Source: Acidimicrobiales bacterium (GTDB lineage: Bacteria; Actinomycetota; Acidimicrobiia; Acidimicrobiales; Poriferisodalaceae). From it: a DNA stretch of 64,000 nucleotides. Numbering within the stretch: position 1 is the stretch's first letter; every line of letters begins with the position of its first letter. Below, one piece after another: positions 26,734 through 35,293 of this stretch. The position numbers and the translations under genes were made by a program. The stretch covers positions 62,001 to 126,000 of the forward strand of contig VYDH01000016.1 of assembly GCA_009843525.1 (NCBI GenBank), read 5' to 3'. The notes beneath the pieces are model-generated. The model had not been told where the DNA came from. It did not search any database and was given only the letters and a program-made list of their open reading frames with translations.

Positions 26734-28332
26734 TCAGGCGCTCTGCGTCTGCAGCCGGCGTGCAATCACCTTGAGGCACAGCGTTTCATCCGCGCCTTCG
26801 AAGATCGACAGCACCCGGGCGTCCACGAACAGCCGGCTCACCGTGTATTCCTCGGCGAAGCCGAAGCCGCCGTGGAGCTGCTGCGCTTCGCGGGTCACCC
26901 ACTCGGCGGCCTTGCAGACATACGCCTTGATCATCGACGCCTCGAGCGCGCCTTCGCCCCGCGCCATCATGCGGGCCACCTGGTAGCTGTACTGGCGGGC
27001 GGCAGCGATGATCGCCGCCATCCGGCCCAGCTTTGCCTGGGTCAGCTGGTACTCCGCGATCGGCTGGCCGAACACCTTGCGCTCGTCGGCGTAGCTCCGG
27101 GCCTCGTCGTAGGCCGCCTGCATCACGCCCACTGCACGCGCCGCAGTCTGCAGCCGGCCGTTCTCGAAGCCGGCCATCTGCAGGTAGAAGCCCTGCCCGA
27201 TGCCGTCGTCGCCGCCGATGAGGTTCTCCGCCGGCACGAACCAGTCGTCGAAGGCGATCTCGAAGCTGTGCATGCCCCGGTAGCCCAGCGTGGCGATGGC
27301 CCGCCCCTCGATGGTGCCGCCCCGCTCGTCGGTGAACTGGAAGTCGTGGCCCTCTGACTGGGGCTTCGGAACGATGAACAGGCTGAGGCCACGGTGGGCC
27401 TTGCGCCGGTCTGGATCGGTGCGGGCCAGCAGCATCAGCACGTCGGCCCGGCCGGCGAAGGTGCACCACGTCTTGGTGCCTGAGATCAGCCAGCCGCCCT
27501 CGGTGGGCGATGCCGACACGACCAGGTTGGCCACGTCGCTGCCGTAGTCGGGCTCGGTCACGGCGACCGCCACCATGGTCTCGCCGGTGGCGATCTGGGG
27601 AAACCAGTGCTTCTTCTGCTCCTCGGTGCCGCCCCGCTCCAGCGCCCGGGTGAGGATCTCGGGCCGGGTGATGAGCGAGCCGCCCGCACCCAGCGATGCC
27701 CGCGACAGCTCCTCGGTGGCGATGACCATGCCGAGGTAGTCGCTCTCGGAGCCGGACGCGAACCCGCCGTATTCCTCGGGCACCGACAGGCCGAAGCAGC
27801 CCAGCTCGGCCAGCCCACCGATGATTTCTTCGGGGATGTCGGTGTCGCCCCGGTGGATGTGCTCGGCGGCGGGAGCGATCTTGTCCTCGCCGAAGCGGCG
27901 GAAGGTCTCCGCCACGAGCTCGAAGTCGTCGTCGAGGTGGCTGGGTGCGTCGAGGCCGGCCAGCGTGGCCACGTAGGCCGGGTCGCGGTAGGCGGCTACG
28001 AAGTCGCGAGCGTCGTCGAGGGCGCCGGGTGCGAGACCCCACTGGGCCTCTCGGGCGAACAGCCGAGCGTGGAATTCTCCGAGGGCGTCGGCGATGAAAC
28101 CGCAGGCGAGCCGAGCTTCGGCATCGCCCAGCGCACCCCACGCGACCAGCGAATCGCAGATGCGCAGCGCCGACGCCGTGTGGGCCAAGTCGTACAGGAA
28201 GCACTGGTGGTCGTCGCCCATGCCGACCGCATGGCTGCACGCACGGCTCAACGCGGCGTTGCCCACCGCCAGCGCATCGGCCGCCGCCTGTATATCCGGC
28301 TCGGTCACAGTAAGGCCAGCGTCGGCAGTCAT
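26734..28332 (-). CDS. mcd: Acyl-CoA dehydrogenase with N-terminal extension, (2S)-methylsuccinyl-CoA dehydrogenase-like
   Basis: The 532-residue flavoprotein is about 150 residues longer than ordinary acyl-CoA dehydrogenases. The extra N-terminal helical region is characteristic of (2S)-methylsuccinyl-CoA dehydrogenase of the ethylmalonyl-CoA pathway, which makes mesaconyl-CoA. The core has LSVPEEYGG, AVAVTEPDYGSDVANL, WCTFAGRADVLMLLART, ERKVFGQPIAEYQLTQAKL and the C-terminal QLHGGFGFAEEYTVSRLFVDARV. The neighbouring divergent MaoC gene would hydrate the product, supporting this assignment. ATG 28332 has a GGGGACGAG Shine-Dalgarno-like stretch directly upstream. A generic acyl-CoA dehydrogenase cannot be excluded. 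Confidence 0.7.
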   Translation of the reverse strand: MTADAGLTVTEPDIQAAADALAVGNAALSRACSHAVGMGDDHQCFLYDLAHTASALRICDSLVAWGALGDAEARLACGFIADALGEFHARLFAREAQWGLAPGALDDARDFVAAYRDPAYVATLAGLDAPSHLDDDFELVAETFRRFGEDKIAPAAEHIHRGDTDIPEEIIGGLAELGCFGLSVPEEYGGFASGSESDYLGMVIATEELSRASLGAGGSLITRPEILTRALERGGTEEQKKHWFPQIATGETMVAVAVTEPDYGSDVANLVVSASPTEGGWLISGTKTWCTFAGRADVLMLLARTDPDRRKAHRGLSLFIVPKPQSEGHDFQFTDERGGTIEGRAIATLGYRGMHSFEIAFDDWFVPAENLIGGDDGIGQGFYLQMAGFENGRLQTAARAVGVMQAAYDEARSYADERKVFGQPIAEYQLTQAKLGRMAAIIAAARQYSYQVARMMARGEGALEASMIKAYVCKAAEWVTREAQQLHGGFGFAEEYTVSRLFVDARVLSIFEGADETLCLKVIARRLQTQSA

Positions 28333-28479
28333 CTCGTCCCCGTCGTCGTCACAGCCGCACAGGCTAAAGCCCGCTTCTGCGCGCGGCCCGGGCAGTGACG
28401 GGGCTGGGTCCGGTCAGCGAGGACGTTGCGCCGTACGATGACTCGACCCACTCACCCGCAGCACCGCACGGAGGTTCCT

Positions 28480-29001
28480 GTGACCGTCCATGACCGCCCG
28501 TTCGGGCGCTACTTCGAGGACTTCGAGATCGGCGACGTGTACCGGCACTGGCCGGGCAAGACCATCACCGAGGCCGACGACCACCTGTTCTGCATGATCA
28601 CGATGAACCACCACCCGCTGCACACCAACGAGTGGTTCGCCCAGCACGAGACCGTGCACGGCAAGAACGTGGTGGTGGGCAACCTCGTGTACTCGCTGGT
28701 GCTGGGCATGAGCGTGCCCGATGTCAGCGGCGCAGCCATTGCGAACCTCGAAGTCGAGACGCTGACCCATTCGCGCCCGACCTTCCACGGCGACACCATC
28801 TACGCCGTCACCAAAGTGCTCGACAAGCGCGAGTCCGGCTCGCGGCCCGACCGGGGCGTGGTGACCGTGGAGACCCGGGCGTTCAACCAGCGCTCGGAAG
28901 AGGTGTGCTACTTCCGGCGCAAGGTGATGATCTGGAAGCGGGACGCCGCGCCCGAGCGGCGCTTCCCCTACAGCGATGAGGCGGCAGTCGGGCAGGGCTG
29001 A
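28480..29001 (+). CDS. MaoC-family hydratase, possible mesaconyl-CoA hydratase
   Basis: The 173-residue hotdog-fold protein starts VTVHDRPFGRYFEDFEIGDV and contains TITEADDHLFCMITMNHHPLH (the hydratase catalytic region with its His) and HGKNVVVGNLVYSLVLGMSV. This is the form found next to ethylmalonyl-CoA pathway genes in actinobacteria, where it hydrates mesaconyl-CoA to beta-methylmalyl-CoA. GTG 28480 is fixed by Shine-Dalgarno GGAGG (28470-28474), five bases away. It is divergent from the mcd-like gene by 147 bases and overlaps mutY by 26 bases. Confidence 0.72.
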   Translation: MTVHDRPFGRYFEDFEIGDVYRHWPGKTITEADDHLFCMITMNHHPLHTNEWFAQHETVHGKNVVVGNLVYSLVLGMSVPDVSGAAIANLEVETLTHSRPTFHGDTIYAVTKVLDKRESGSRPDRGVVTVETRAFNQRSEEVCYFRRKVMIWKRDAAPERRFPYSDEAAVGQG

Positions 29002-29905
29002 TCGCTTGCACCATGCGGAGTCGGATGCGCTTGGCTCACGCCACGCCGAACTGATCGGTTGGTGGGCGTCCGAGCGGCGGGATCTGCCGTGGCGGCGCAC
29101 GCGAGACCCGTGGCTCGTGCTCGTCTCGGAGGTCATGCTGCAGCAGACCCAAGTGGACCGGGTGCTGTCGTACTTCAAGGCGTTCGCCGAGCGCTGGCCG
29201 ACGCCGGAGCAGTGCGCGGCGGCGGAGCTCGCCGATGTGCTCGCCACTTGGCAAGGGCTGGGCTATCCCCGACGCGCTCGCAACCTCTGGCGGGCGGCGG
29301 CGATCATCACCGAGCACCACGACGGCCGGGTGCCCGCCGATCTCGAACACCTGCTGGCGCTGCCTGGCGTGGGGCCGTACACCGCTCGGGCAGTTCGGGC
29401 CTTCGCCTTCGGCATCGACACCAGCGTGGTAGATACCAACGTGGGCCGCATCCTGGCCCGCTGGACCGGTCGTCGGCTGGCTCCTGCAGAAGCCCAGCGG
29501 ATTGCGGACGAATGGGTGCCCGCGGGGGAGAGCTGGGCATGGAACCAGGCGCTGATGGACCTTGGTGCCCAGGTTTGCACCAAGCGCGATCCGAGCTGCA
29601 TTCGCTGCCCGGCGCAACCGTGGTGTGCGTGGGCGGGCGAGGTCTTGGGCTCGGAGCCTTCGGATCGACCAGATCCAGCCGACCGCAGCGCCGGGGTCAG
29701 TGCGCGGCAGGCGCCGTTCGAAGGCAGCGACCGCCAGGCCAGGGGCCGCCTGCTCGCAGCACTGTCAGATGGCCCGCTTCCCACGGAACGGGCCGCTGCG
29801 GCGATGGGGCTCGAAGGCGACGCAGCCCGCGTTCAGCGACTCGTCGACGAATTGATTGCTGAGGGTTTGGTCAGCGCGACGAGCAGCCAGATTCGCTTGG
29901 GCTAG
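28976..29905 (+). CDS. mutY: A/G-specific adenine glycosylase MutY
   Basis: The 309-residue enzyme removes adenine mispaired with 8-oxoguanine. It shows LVSEVMLQQTQVDRV with the catalytic Glu, the helix-hairpin-helix LPGVGPYTARAV, the catalytic Asp in VDTNVGR and the 4Fe-4S ligand set C-x6-C-x2-C-x5-C (CTKRDPSCIRCPAQPWC). The C-terminal 60 residues look like a winged helix (RQARGRLLAALSDGPL) rather than the usual NUDIX-like 8-oxoG-sensing domain. The start at ATG 28976 overlaps the MaoC gene; TTG 29006 is a possible shorter start. Confidence 0.92.
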   Translation: MRRQSGRADRLHHAESDALGSRHAELIGWWASERRDLPWRRTRDPWLVLVSEVMLQQTQVDRVLSYFKAFAERWPTPEQCAAAELADVLATWQGLGYPRRARNLWRAAAIITEHHDGRVPADLEHLLALPGVGPYTARAVRAFAFGIDTSVVDTNVGRILARWTGRRLAPAEAQRIADEWVPAGESWAWNQALMDLGAQVCTKRDPSCIRCPAQPWCAWAGEVLGSEPSDRPDPADRSAGVSARQAPFEGSDRQARGRLLAALSDGPLPTERAAAAMGLEGDAARVQRLVDELIAEGLVSATSSQIRLG

Positions 29906-29936
29906 GCGGCCACGCTGTACTTGTCTGGCTCGTGGC

Positions 29937-30455
29937 TCAAGCAGCCACGAGCTGTTCGATCAGCTCGTCGAAGGCCTTGTCGGCGATGGCGACCATCTCG
30001 TCGTCGGTGCGGTCCTGGATGGGGTGCTCCACCCACACGGCCGCTGGGTCGAAGCCGAGCGCCTTGCCCTGCACCTCGGCCCCGTCGACGAACTGGACGG
30101 TGGCGACGAACACCGACGGGATGCCGCGGCGTTCCAGATCAGCGATGTCGTGCACACTGCACGACGTGCAGCTGCCTCAATCGGCTAGCGCTTCGATCAC
30201 CACGTCGCACTTGGTGGCGATCTCGTGGCGCAGGTCGACCGGGGCCGGCTTGGTGAACGTGGGCTTGGAGTAGCGCTCGACGCGCAGTCCCCGCTCCGTC
30301 AGCCGTTCCTCCAGCCGGTTCAGGAAGCGGTCGCCGCGGGGCTTGCTGATGTCCAGCAGGCCCACGGTGAGGCCGTCCAGCGAATCGGGCCGGGTGACCC
30401 GTTCACGATGGGCGGGCGCCGCTTCGTTCGTCGGGTCCAAGACGACAGTGCTCAT
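29937..30455 (-). CDS. UGSC-family selenoprotein (in-frame TGA read as selenocysteine)
   Basis: The 172-residue product is read through one TGA at 30177-30179, giving residue Sec93 in EALAD-U-GSCTSCSVHDIAD. Before the TGA the protein has GLLDISKPRGDRFLNRLEER and after it LERRGIPSVFVATVQF; both flanks match the UGSC-motif family, named for this U/C-G-S-C site, in which some members use selenocysteine. The frame is continuous, and ends at a second TGA at 29937. A hairpin at 30147-30165 follows the TGA at the right distance for a bacterial SECIS. ATG 30455 has a strong Shine-Dalgarno AGGGGGG. The gene lies 88 bases downstream of a thioredoxin-fused protein on the same strand. The biochemical role is unknown; a redox function is inferred. 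Confidence 0.85.
30147..30165 (-). promoter_or_regulatory. Candidate bacterial SECIS element of the UGSC gene
   Basis: On the minus strand GTCGTGCA-GTG-TGCACGAC forms a perfect 8-bp stem with a GUG loop. The stem begins 12 nt and the loop 20 nt after the in-frame UGA, and the loop starts with G, as bacterial SECIS elements require. Confidence 0.7.
30177..30179 (-). other. Selenocysteine codon (TGA) of the UGSC protein
   Basis: TGA occupies the first position of the [U/C]GSC motif; everything before and after is in one frame and conserved in the family. Confidence 0.8.
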
Positions 30456-30512
30456 GTGGTCCCCCCTGTGTTGGAATCCGGTGGGCACGTCGGCATCGAC
30501 TGTAGCCGCCTC

Positions 30513-30529
30513 CGGGCCCGAGCGGCCCG
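30513..30529. terminator. GC-rich intergenic hairpin between the UGSC-module genes
   Basis: CGGGCC-CGAGC-GGCCCG is a 6-bp stem without a U tract, between the thioredoxin-fused gene and the UGSC gene. It may attenuate transcription. Confidence 0.35.
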
Positions 30530-30543
30530 TGAGCACTGGCCTA

Positions 30544-32064
30544 CTAGCGCCAGGGATCGATCTCGACGCACACGGGCTGAGCGCCCACGTCGCCATTCAC
30601 CCAGCCGCCGATCACCGCCGAGAACAGCCCGGCGCCGCCGCCGCAGTGCACTAGGTGCAGGCCGCCGTCACGGAACTTCGGCAGGTCGGCCTCGGCCAGG
30701 AACTGGGGGACCCCCTCGGCGATGCCGCCGGCGCCGCGGACCAGCTCGGCGCCAGGACGGGTCGTCAGTTCGTTGATGCGCTCGGCCGTGTGCTGGCGCG
30801 TCCAACCGCTGTCGATGAACACGCGGGAGTGATCGGGGGCCACGGCCAGGATCGCATCGAACCCCAGCACCAGCTTCGGGTGATGGATGGCGTTCAGCGC
30901 GGCCGCCATCGTGCGTGCCAGCGACTCGGGATCGCGAGAGAGCTGGTCCACCACCGAGCGGGGCGCCTCGCCAGGGAACGCTGTGACCGTATTGGTGCCG
31001 GCCTCGAAACCGAAGTCGGTGCACAGCGGGCCCCAGCCGTTCCCGCCGGCGCCCTCGGTGCCGTCGTCGCTGTTATCAGAGTCATCTTCGATCTCGGCGA
31101 AGCAGAAGCCCACCTTGCCGGGTTGGCCGAGTGCGGCTCGATCCACTTCGCCGGGCCGTCCCCCGCCCACATTGCGCACGATGAGCTGCACCGCCCGGCC
31201 GATCGTGCTGTTGGCCCGGTTGCCCTGCCCGAACACGTTGATGCCGCTGTTCATGCCGATCTCGCGGGCGATGGGGCCGTTCACGATGAAGACCGGCCCC
31301 ACCGGCATGGTGGTGGCGAGCATTCCGTGCATGTTGAACGTGTCATTGCAGACGGCGGTCAGCGCAGCGAGCACCACCGGGAAGTACTCGGGCCGGCAGC
31401 CTGCCATCACTGCGTTGACGGCGGCCTTGGTGACCGTGCAGTCGGCGAGATCCGGTGCCACGTTGGCGACGACTTCGTCTGCGCGGCGTGACGTTCCCGC
31501 CAGCATCGCCGAGACCCGCTCCGCGGACGGTGCCACGAGCGGCAGGCCGTCCGACCAGCCCCGGTCGTGCATGGCTTCCTGAGCGTCCTCGAGCGAGCCG
31601 AACTCGACTCTCCGTGCGGCCAGGCCGTCGCTGCCGAATCGTGCTGCGAGCACGTCGACCATCGACGAGTCGACCGACAGCGATCCGCACCCGGGCCGGT
31701 GCTCGGGCAGGCTGTCGCCGAGCGCGTCCAGTTCGGTGAAGGCTTGCCACTCAGGCCGGGACCAGCCCACGATGCGTCCGACCTCGGTGCCGCCGGAGAT
31801 GCGCATGAGCGTCGGCACCGTCTCGATGTCGTGGTGCCACGAGAACGACAGGTCGCCGTCGTGATGCCGGATCGAAACCGATTCGGGAAAGCTCGGGTCG
31901 TCCTGGGTGTACACGGTCAGCGAGCCCCGAGCTTCGATGTCGGCCAGCACCGGGGCGATCAGCTCGCACGTCGGGCAGTCGCGCTTCACCACCGCCACCA
32001 AGCCATCCCGTGGCGCGCCCGCCGCCTCGCCGTTCGTGGTGTCTCGGTCGACGCTGGAAGTCAT
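30544..32064 (-). CDS. Thioredoxin-fused partner protein of the UGSC selenoprotein
   Basis: The 506-residue protein starts with a thioredoxin-like domain (about 20-105; redox motif CPTC in VVKRDCPTCELIAPVLADIE). A second large domain from about 150 (WSDGLPLVAPSAERVSAML, DCTVTKAAVNAVMAGCRPEYFPVV, NMHGMLATTMPVGPVFIVNGP, GWGPLCTDFGFEAGTNTVT) contains several conserved-looking Cys. I do not know an assigned activity for the second domain. Position and strand suggest that it works with the downstream selenoprotein, perhaps as its reductant. ATG 32064 follows a TAGCCT box by 6 bases, so the transcript is probably leaderless. Confidence 0.65.
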   Translation of the reverse strand: MTSSVDRDTTNGEAAGAPRDGLVAVVKRDCPTCELIAPVLADIEARGSLTVYTQDDPSFPESVSIRHHDGDLSFSWHHDIETVPTLMRISGGTEVGRIVGWSRPEWQAFTELDALGDSLPEHRPGCGSLSVDSSMVDVLAARFGSDGLAARRVEFGSLEDAQEAMHDRGWSDGLPLVAPSAERVSAMLAGTSRRADEVVANVAPDLADCTVTKAAVNAVMAGCRPEYFPVVLAALTAVCNDTFNMHGMLATTMPVGPVFIVNGPIAREIGMNSGINVFGQGNRANSTIGRAVQLIVRNVGGGRPGEVDRAALGQPGKVGFCFAEIEDDSDNSDDGTEGAGGNGWGPLCTDFGFEAGTNTVTAFPGEAPRSVVDQLSRDPESLARTMAAALNAIHHPKLVLGFDAILAVAPDHSRVFIDSGWTRQHTAERINELTTRPGAELVRGAGGIAEGVPQFLAEADLPKFRDGGLHLVHCGGGAGLFSAVIGGWVNGDVGAQPVCVEIDPWR

Positions 32065-32070
32065 GGCCGG

Positions 32071-32076
32071 AGGCTA
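32071..32076 (-). promoter_or_regulatory. -10 element of a leaderless promoter (UGSC module)
   Basis: On the minus strand TAGCCT is 6 bases before ATG 32064. It is divergent from the flavin reductase promoter; the two predicted transcript starts are about 48 bp apart. Confidence 0.6.
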
Positions 32077-32099
32077 CGTCCCGAACCCGACGGCGTGTC

Positions 32100-32105
32100 T
32101 AGGGT
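32100..32105 (+). promoter_or_regulatory. -10 element of a leaderless promoter (flavin reductase)
   Basis: TAGGGT is 7 bases before GTG 32113. Confidence 0.6.
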
Positions 32106-32112
32106 TGCAGCC

Positions 32113-32607
32113 GTGACTGACGCGAGCGACCAACCCACCATCGACAGCAGGCTCTTCCGGGACGTTCTGGGGCATTTCCCCACGGGGGTCACGGCCGTGA
32201 CGGCCATGATCGACGGCCGGCCGGTCGGCATGGCCATTGGCTCGTTCACGTCGGTGTCGCTCGATCCGCCGCTGGTGGCATTCCTGCCCACCAAGGACTC
32301 GACGACGTGGAGCGACATCCGCGCTGCGGGCAGCTTCTGCGTGAACGTCATGGCCCAGGATCAGATGGCCACCTGCGGCGTGATGGCCAGCCGGTCCGAC
32401 GACAAGTTCGCAGAGGTGAGCTGGCGGCCCGGGCCCACCGGCGCTCCGATCATCGACGGCTCCATCGCCTACATCGATTGCACGATCGAAGCCGTCCACG
32501 ACGGGGGAGACCATGACATCGTGGTCGGCCGTGTGGTGGAGCTCGAGATCCTCGATGCCAAGGATCCCCTGCTGTTCTGGAAGGGCGGCTACGGCACCTT
32601 TGCCTGA
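32113..32607 (+). CDS. Flavin reductase-like FMN-binding protein
   Basis: The 164-residue protein has the split-barrel flavin reductase pattern: LFRDVLGHFPTGVTAVTA, GMAIGSFTSVSLDPPLVAF, AGSFCVNVMAQDQ and DHDIVVGRVVEL near the end. Members supply reduced flavin to two-component monooxygenases or act alone. The closest possible partner in the window is the acyl-CoA-dehydrogenase-fold oxygenase at 44215-45384, but they are not linked. The start GTG 32113 follows a TAGGGT box. Confidence 0.88.
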   Translation: MTDASDQPTIDSRLFRDVLGHFPTGVTAVTAMIDGRPVGMAIGSFTSVSLDPPLVAFLPTKDSTTWSDIRAAGSFCVNVMAQDQMATCGVMASRSDDKFAEVSWRPGPTGAPIIDGSIAYIDCTIEAVHDGGDHDIVVGRVVELEILDAKDPLLFWKGGYGTFA

Positions 32608-32639
32608 AGGCGGGCCGATGCGCCGGGCACGGTGATCGT

Positions 32640-33014
32640 GTGATCGGCACCGTCGCCCGCATCGTGCTGGGAGCGCTGCTCCTGGCGTCTGGGGCACTGA
32701 AGCTGCGCGACCCGTCCTGGCCGGGTGCAGCGAGGGCGATGGGTGCACCGCAGTGGTCGGTGCCGTTGATCGCCCCAGTTGAGATCGTGCTCGGCGCGGC
32801 GCTTGCGGCTGGTGCGGTCCGACCGTGGCCGGCGTGGCTGGCGCTGGCGCTGCTGGCAGTGTTCAGCGTGGCTCTGCTGCGCGTGCTGCGTCAGCCCCTC
32901 GCTGAGCGTCCCGCTTGCGCCTGTTTCGGCCGCTGGTCTGCCAGGCCAGTGGGCGTTGGCTCGCTGCTGCGCAACGCCGTGTTGGCTGGGATCGCGGTGG
33001 TCGCGCTGCTCTAG
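32640..33014 (+). CDS. MauE/DoxX-like small membrane protein
   Basis: The 124-residue protein has four hydrophobic segments and the ACACFGRWS segment typical of MauE-like proteins, which help supply disulfide or electron equivalents to periplasmic redox proteins. Features are IVLGALLLASGALKLRDP and IAPVEIVLGAALAAG. A MauD- or TlpA-type thioredoxin partner is not adjacent; the nearest in the window is the lipoprotein at 63243-63857. GTG 32640 is the first plausible start, with no clear signal upstream. Confidence 0.65.
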   Translation: MIGTVARIVLGALLLASGALKLRDPSWPGAARAMGAPQWSVPLIAPVEIVLGAALAAGAVRPWPAWLALALLAVFSVALLRVLRQPLAERPACACFGRWSARPVGVGSLLRNAVLAGIAVVALL

Positions 33015-33038
33015 GCCGCCTGTGCCTGCTGCGTGTGG

Positions 33039-35219
33039 CTACGCCACCCCCAAGACATCGCAGATGAACGCCAGAATGAAGGCTTCGTCGCGCCAGGCGT
33101 CGTAGCGGCCGGACGGGCCGCCGTGGCCGGCTCCCAGCTCGGTGCGCAGCAGGATGGGCTTCGTCGACGTTGTGGTCGCTCGCAGCTTGGCCACCCACTT
33201 GGCGGGCTCCCAGTACTGCACCCGTGGGTCGGTCAGCCCGGCGGTCACCAGCAGTGCCGGATGGTGGGCTGGCTCGACGTTCTCATACGGCGCGTACGAC
33301 CGGATCGTCTCGAACGTCACGGGGTCGGCTGGGTCGCCCCACTCGTCGTACTCGGTGACCGTCAGGGGGATGGCCGGGTCGAGCATGGTGTTCAGCACGT
33401 CCACGAAGGGGACCTCGGCCACGACGCCGCAGAACAGCTCTGGGTGGCGGTTCACCATCGCGCCCATCAGCAGGCCGCCGGCACTGCCGCCACGGGCGCA
33501 GATCCGGGCCGGGTCTGCCCAGCCTGCTGAGGCAAGGTGGGTGGCGCAGGCAGCGAAGTCGTCGAACGTGTTGTGCTTGTTAGTGAGCTTGCCGCCCTCG
33601 TACCACGCCCGCCCCAGCTCGCCGCCGCCACGGATGTGCGCGATGGCGAATAGCACGCCCCGATCCAGCAGCGACAGCCGGGCTGTCGAGAACGACGCCG
33701 GCATCGGGATCTCGTAGGCCCCGTAGCCGTACAGCAGGCAGGGTGCGGGCCAGTTCACCGCGCCCGGCTTCCACACCAGGCTGATCGGCACCGCGGTGCC
33801 GTCGGGTGTCGTGGCGGTGATGCGCTCGGTGGTGTAGGCGGCCAAGTCGACATCGCCGAGCACCGGGAGCTGGTCGAGCAGTTCGCGCTCGCCGCTGTCG
33901 AGGTCCAGCTCGAAGATCGATGGCGGCGTCACCATCGACGTGTAGCCGAAGCGGTAGCGCCGGGTGTCGAACTCGGCGTTTGCCCCGCCGCCGGCCTCGT
34001 AGACCGGCTCGGGCATCTCGATCTCGAACGATGGGCCGAGCTCGCCCGAATCTGCACTATTCGAATCCAGCCCGCTCGGCTGGGCGCTGCGAGTGTCATG
34101 AACCCGCAGCCGGACCAGACCGTCCTGGCGCTCGTGAACCACCACGAAGTCCTGGAAACAGTCGATGCCGTCGATACGGATTCCGTCGCGGGCGCCGATC
34201 AGCTCGCGCCATGTGCTGCCGTGCCCGAAAGGAGCGTCTTCTGGCGGTGCGTCGCCCGCGCCAGGTGATTCGCCCGTGGCCGGCGTGTCGCCTGCACTCG
34301 GCACGGGTGCCTCCACTAGCCGGAAATCCAGCGCGCCATCGTTCGTCACGATGAGCAGTCGCTCGCCTTGGTGATCGATGCCGTACTCGATATTCGCTCG
34401 CCGCTCGCGCACGAGCAATGGTTCTGAATCTGGCCGATCGGCGTCCACCAGCCGGTGCTCGGACGTGGTCTTCGACTGCGAGCCGATCACCACGAAGCGT
34501 TCGCTGCTGGTGCCGCCGACGCCCACCCAGAACCGCTCGTCGTCCTCCCGGTAGGCCTCGACGTCGCCGACGGGGTCGGCTCCCACGACATGGCGGATGA
34601 CCCGGTTGGGTCGCTGGGCCTCGTCAGTGCGCACCGCGAACAGCGTCGAGTTGTCGTTTGCCCACACCAGCCCGTAGCTGAGCTTGGCGAGCCCGCACCC
34701 TGGCGCAGGGGTGTCCGGGCCGTCCAGCACCTCGCCGCTGGCGATGTCGAAGACGGTCAGCGCGTACTGCTCGTCGCCGTCGGTGTCGACGGTGTAAGCG
34801 AGCAGGCGATGGTCGGGGCTGACTGCCAGGTCGCCGACGGCGAAGTACTCGTGACCCTCGGCCAGCTCGTTCTCGTCGAGCAGCACCACCTCGTCATCGT
34901 CGGTGCCGTCGCGGGGGCGCCGCACATGGATGACGTACTGCAGGCCCTCCACCGTGCGAGCCCGGTATTCCCAGTCGTCCTTGGGCGTCGGGAGCGACTG
35001 GTGGGTCTCCTTGGTGCGGGCCTTGATCTCACCGAAGATCGCCTCGCGCAACTCGGCCAGGTGCGCGGTGACAGCCTCGGTGTAGGCATTCTCGGCCTCG
35101 AGGTACTCCCGCACCGCCGGGGCGTCGCGGTCGCGCAGCCAGTGCCACGGGTCGGCCGTCTCGGTGCCGTGAATGCGCCGGACATGGGCCCGCTGCGGTG
35201 CCACCGGAGGTTGCGTCAT
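33039..35219 (-). CDS. ptrB: S9 family prolyl oligopeptidase (oligopeptidase B-like)
   Basis: The 726-residue enzyme has an N-terminal seven-bladed beta-propeller (starting PPVAPQRAHVRRIHG, DPWHWLRDRDAPAV) and a C-terminal alpha/beta-hydrolase domain with nucleophile motif RGGSAGGLLMG, catalytic Asp region GLTDPRVQYWEPAKW and His in GAGHGGPSG. It cleaves short peptides after basic or prolyl residues in the cytoplasm. The propeller carries low-complexity inserts (SAGDTPATGESPGAG). ATG 35219 is chosen because similarity begins there; a TACGGT hexamer 9 bases upstream may be the -10. Confidence 0.9.
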   Translation of the reverse strand: MTQPPVAPQRAHVRRIHGTETADPWHWLRDRDAPAVREYLEAENAYTEAVTAHLAELREAIFGEIKARTKETHQSLPTPKDDWEYRARTVEGLQYVIHVRRPRDGTDDDEVVLLDENELAEGHEYFAVGDLAVSPDHRLLAYTVDTDGDEQYALTVFDIASGEVLDGPDTPAPGCGLAKLSYGLVWANDNSTLFAVRTDEAQRPNRVIRHVVGADPVGDVEAYREDDERFWVGVGGTSSERFVVIGSQSKTTSEHRLVDADRPDSEPLLVRERRANIEYGIDHQGERLLIVTNDGALDFRLVEAPVPSAGDTPATGESPGAGDAPPEDAPFGHGSTWRELIGARDGIRIDGIDCFQDFVVVHERQDGLVRLRVHDTRSAQPSGLDSNSADSGELGPSFEIEMPEPVYEAGGGANAEFDTRRYRFGYTSMVTPPSIFELDLDSGERELLDQLPVLGDVDLAAYTTERITATTPDGTAVPISLVWKPGAVNWPAPCLLYGYGAYEIPMPASFSTARLSLLDRGVLFAIAHIRGGGELGRAWYEGGKLTNKHNTFDDFAACATHLASAGWADPARICARGGSAGGLLMGAMVNRHPELFCGVVAEVPFVDVLNTMLDPAIPLTVTEYDEWGDPADPVTFETIRSYAPYENVEPAHHPALLVTAGLTDPRVQYWEPAKWVAKLRATTTSTKPILLRTELGAGHGGPSGRYDAWRDEAFILAFICDVLGVA

Positions 35220-35281
35220 GGAGAGCGCACCGTACCGCCCGGCCCCTCTCGGGCCATGTGTGGCGGCTGGCGACAACCGCG

Positions 35282-35287
35282 TAGCGT
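35282..35287 (+). promoter_or_regulatory. -10 element of a leaderless promoter (gamma carbonic anhydrase)
   Basis: TAGCGT is 6 bases before GTG 35294. Confidence 0.6.
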
Positions 35288-35293
35288 GGCGGC

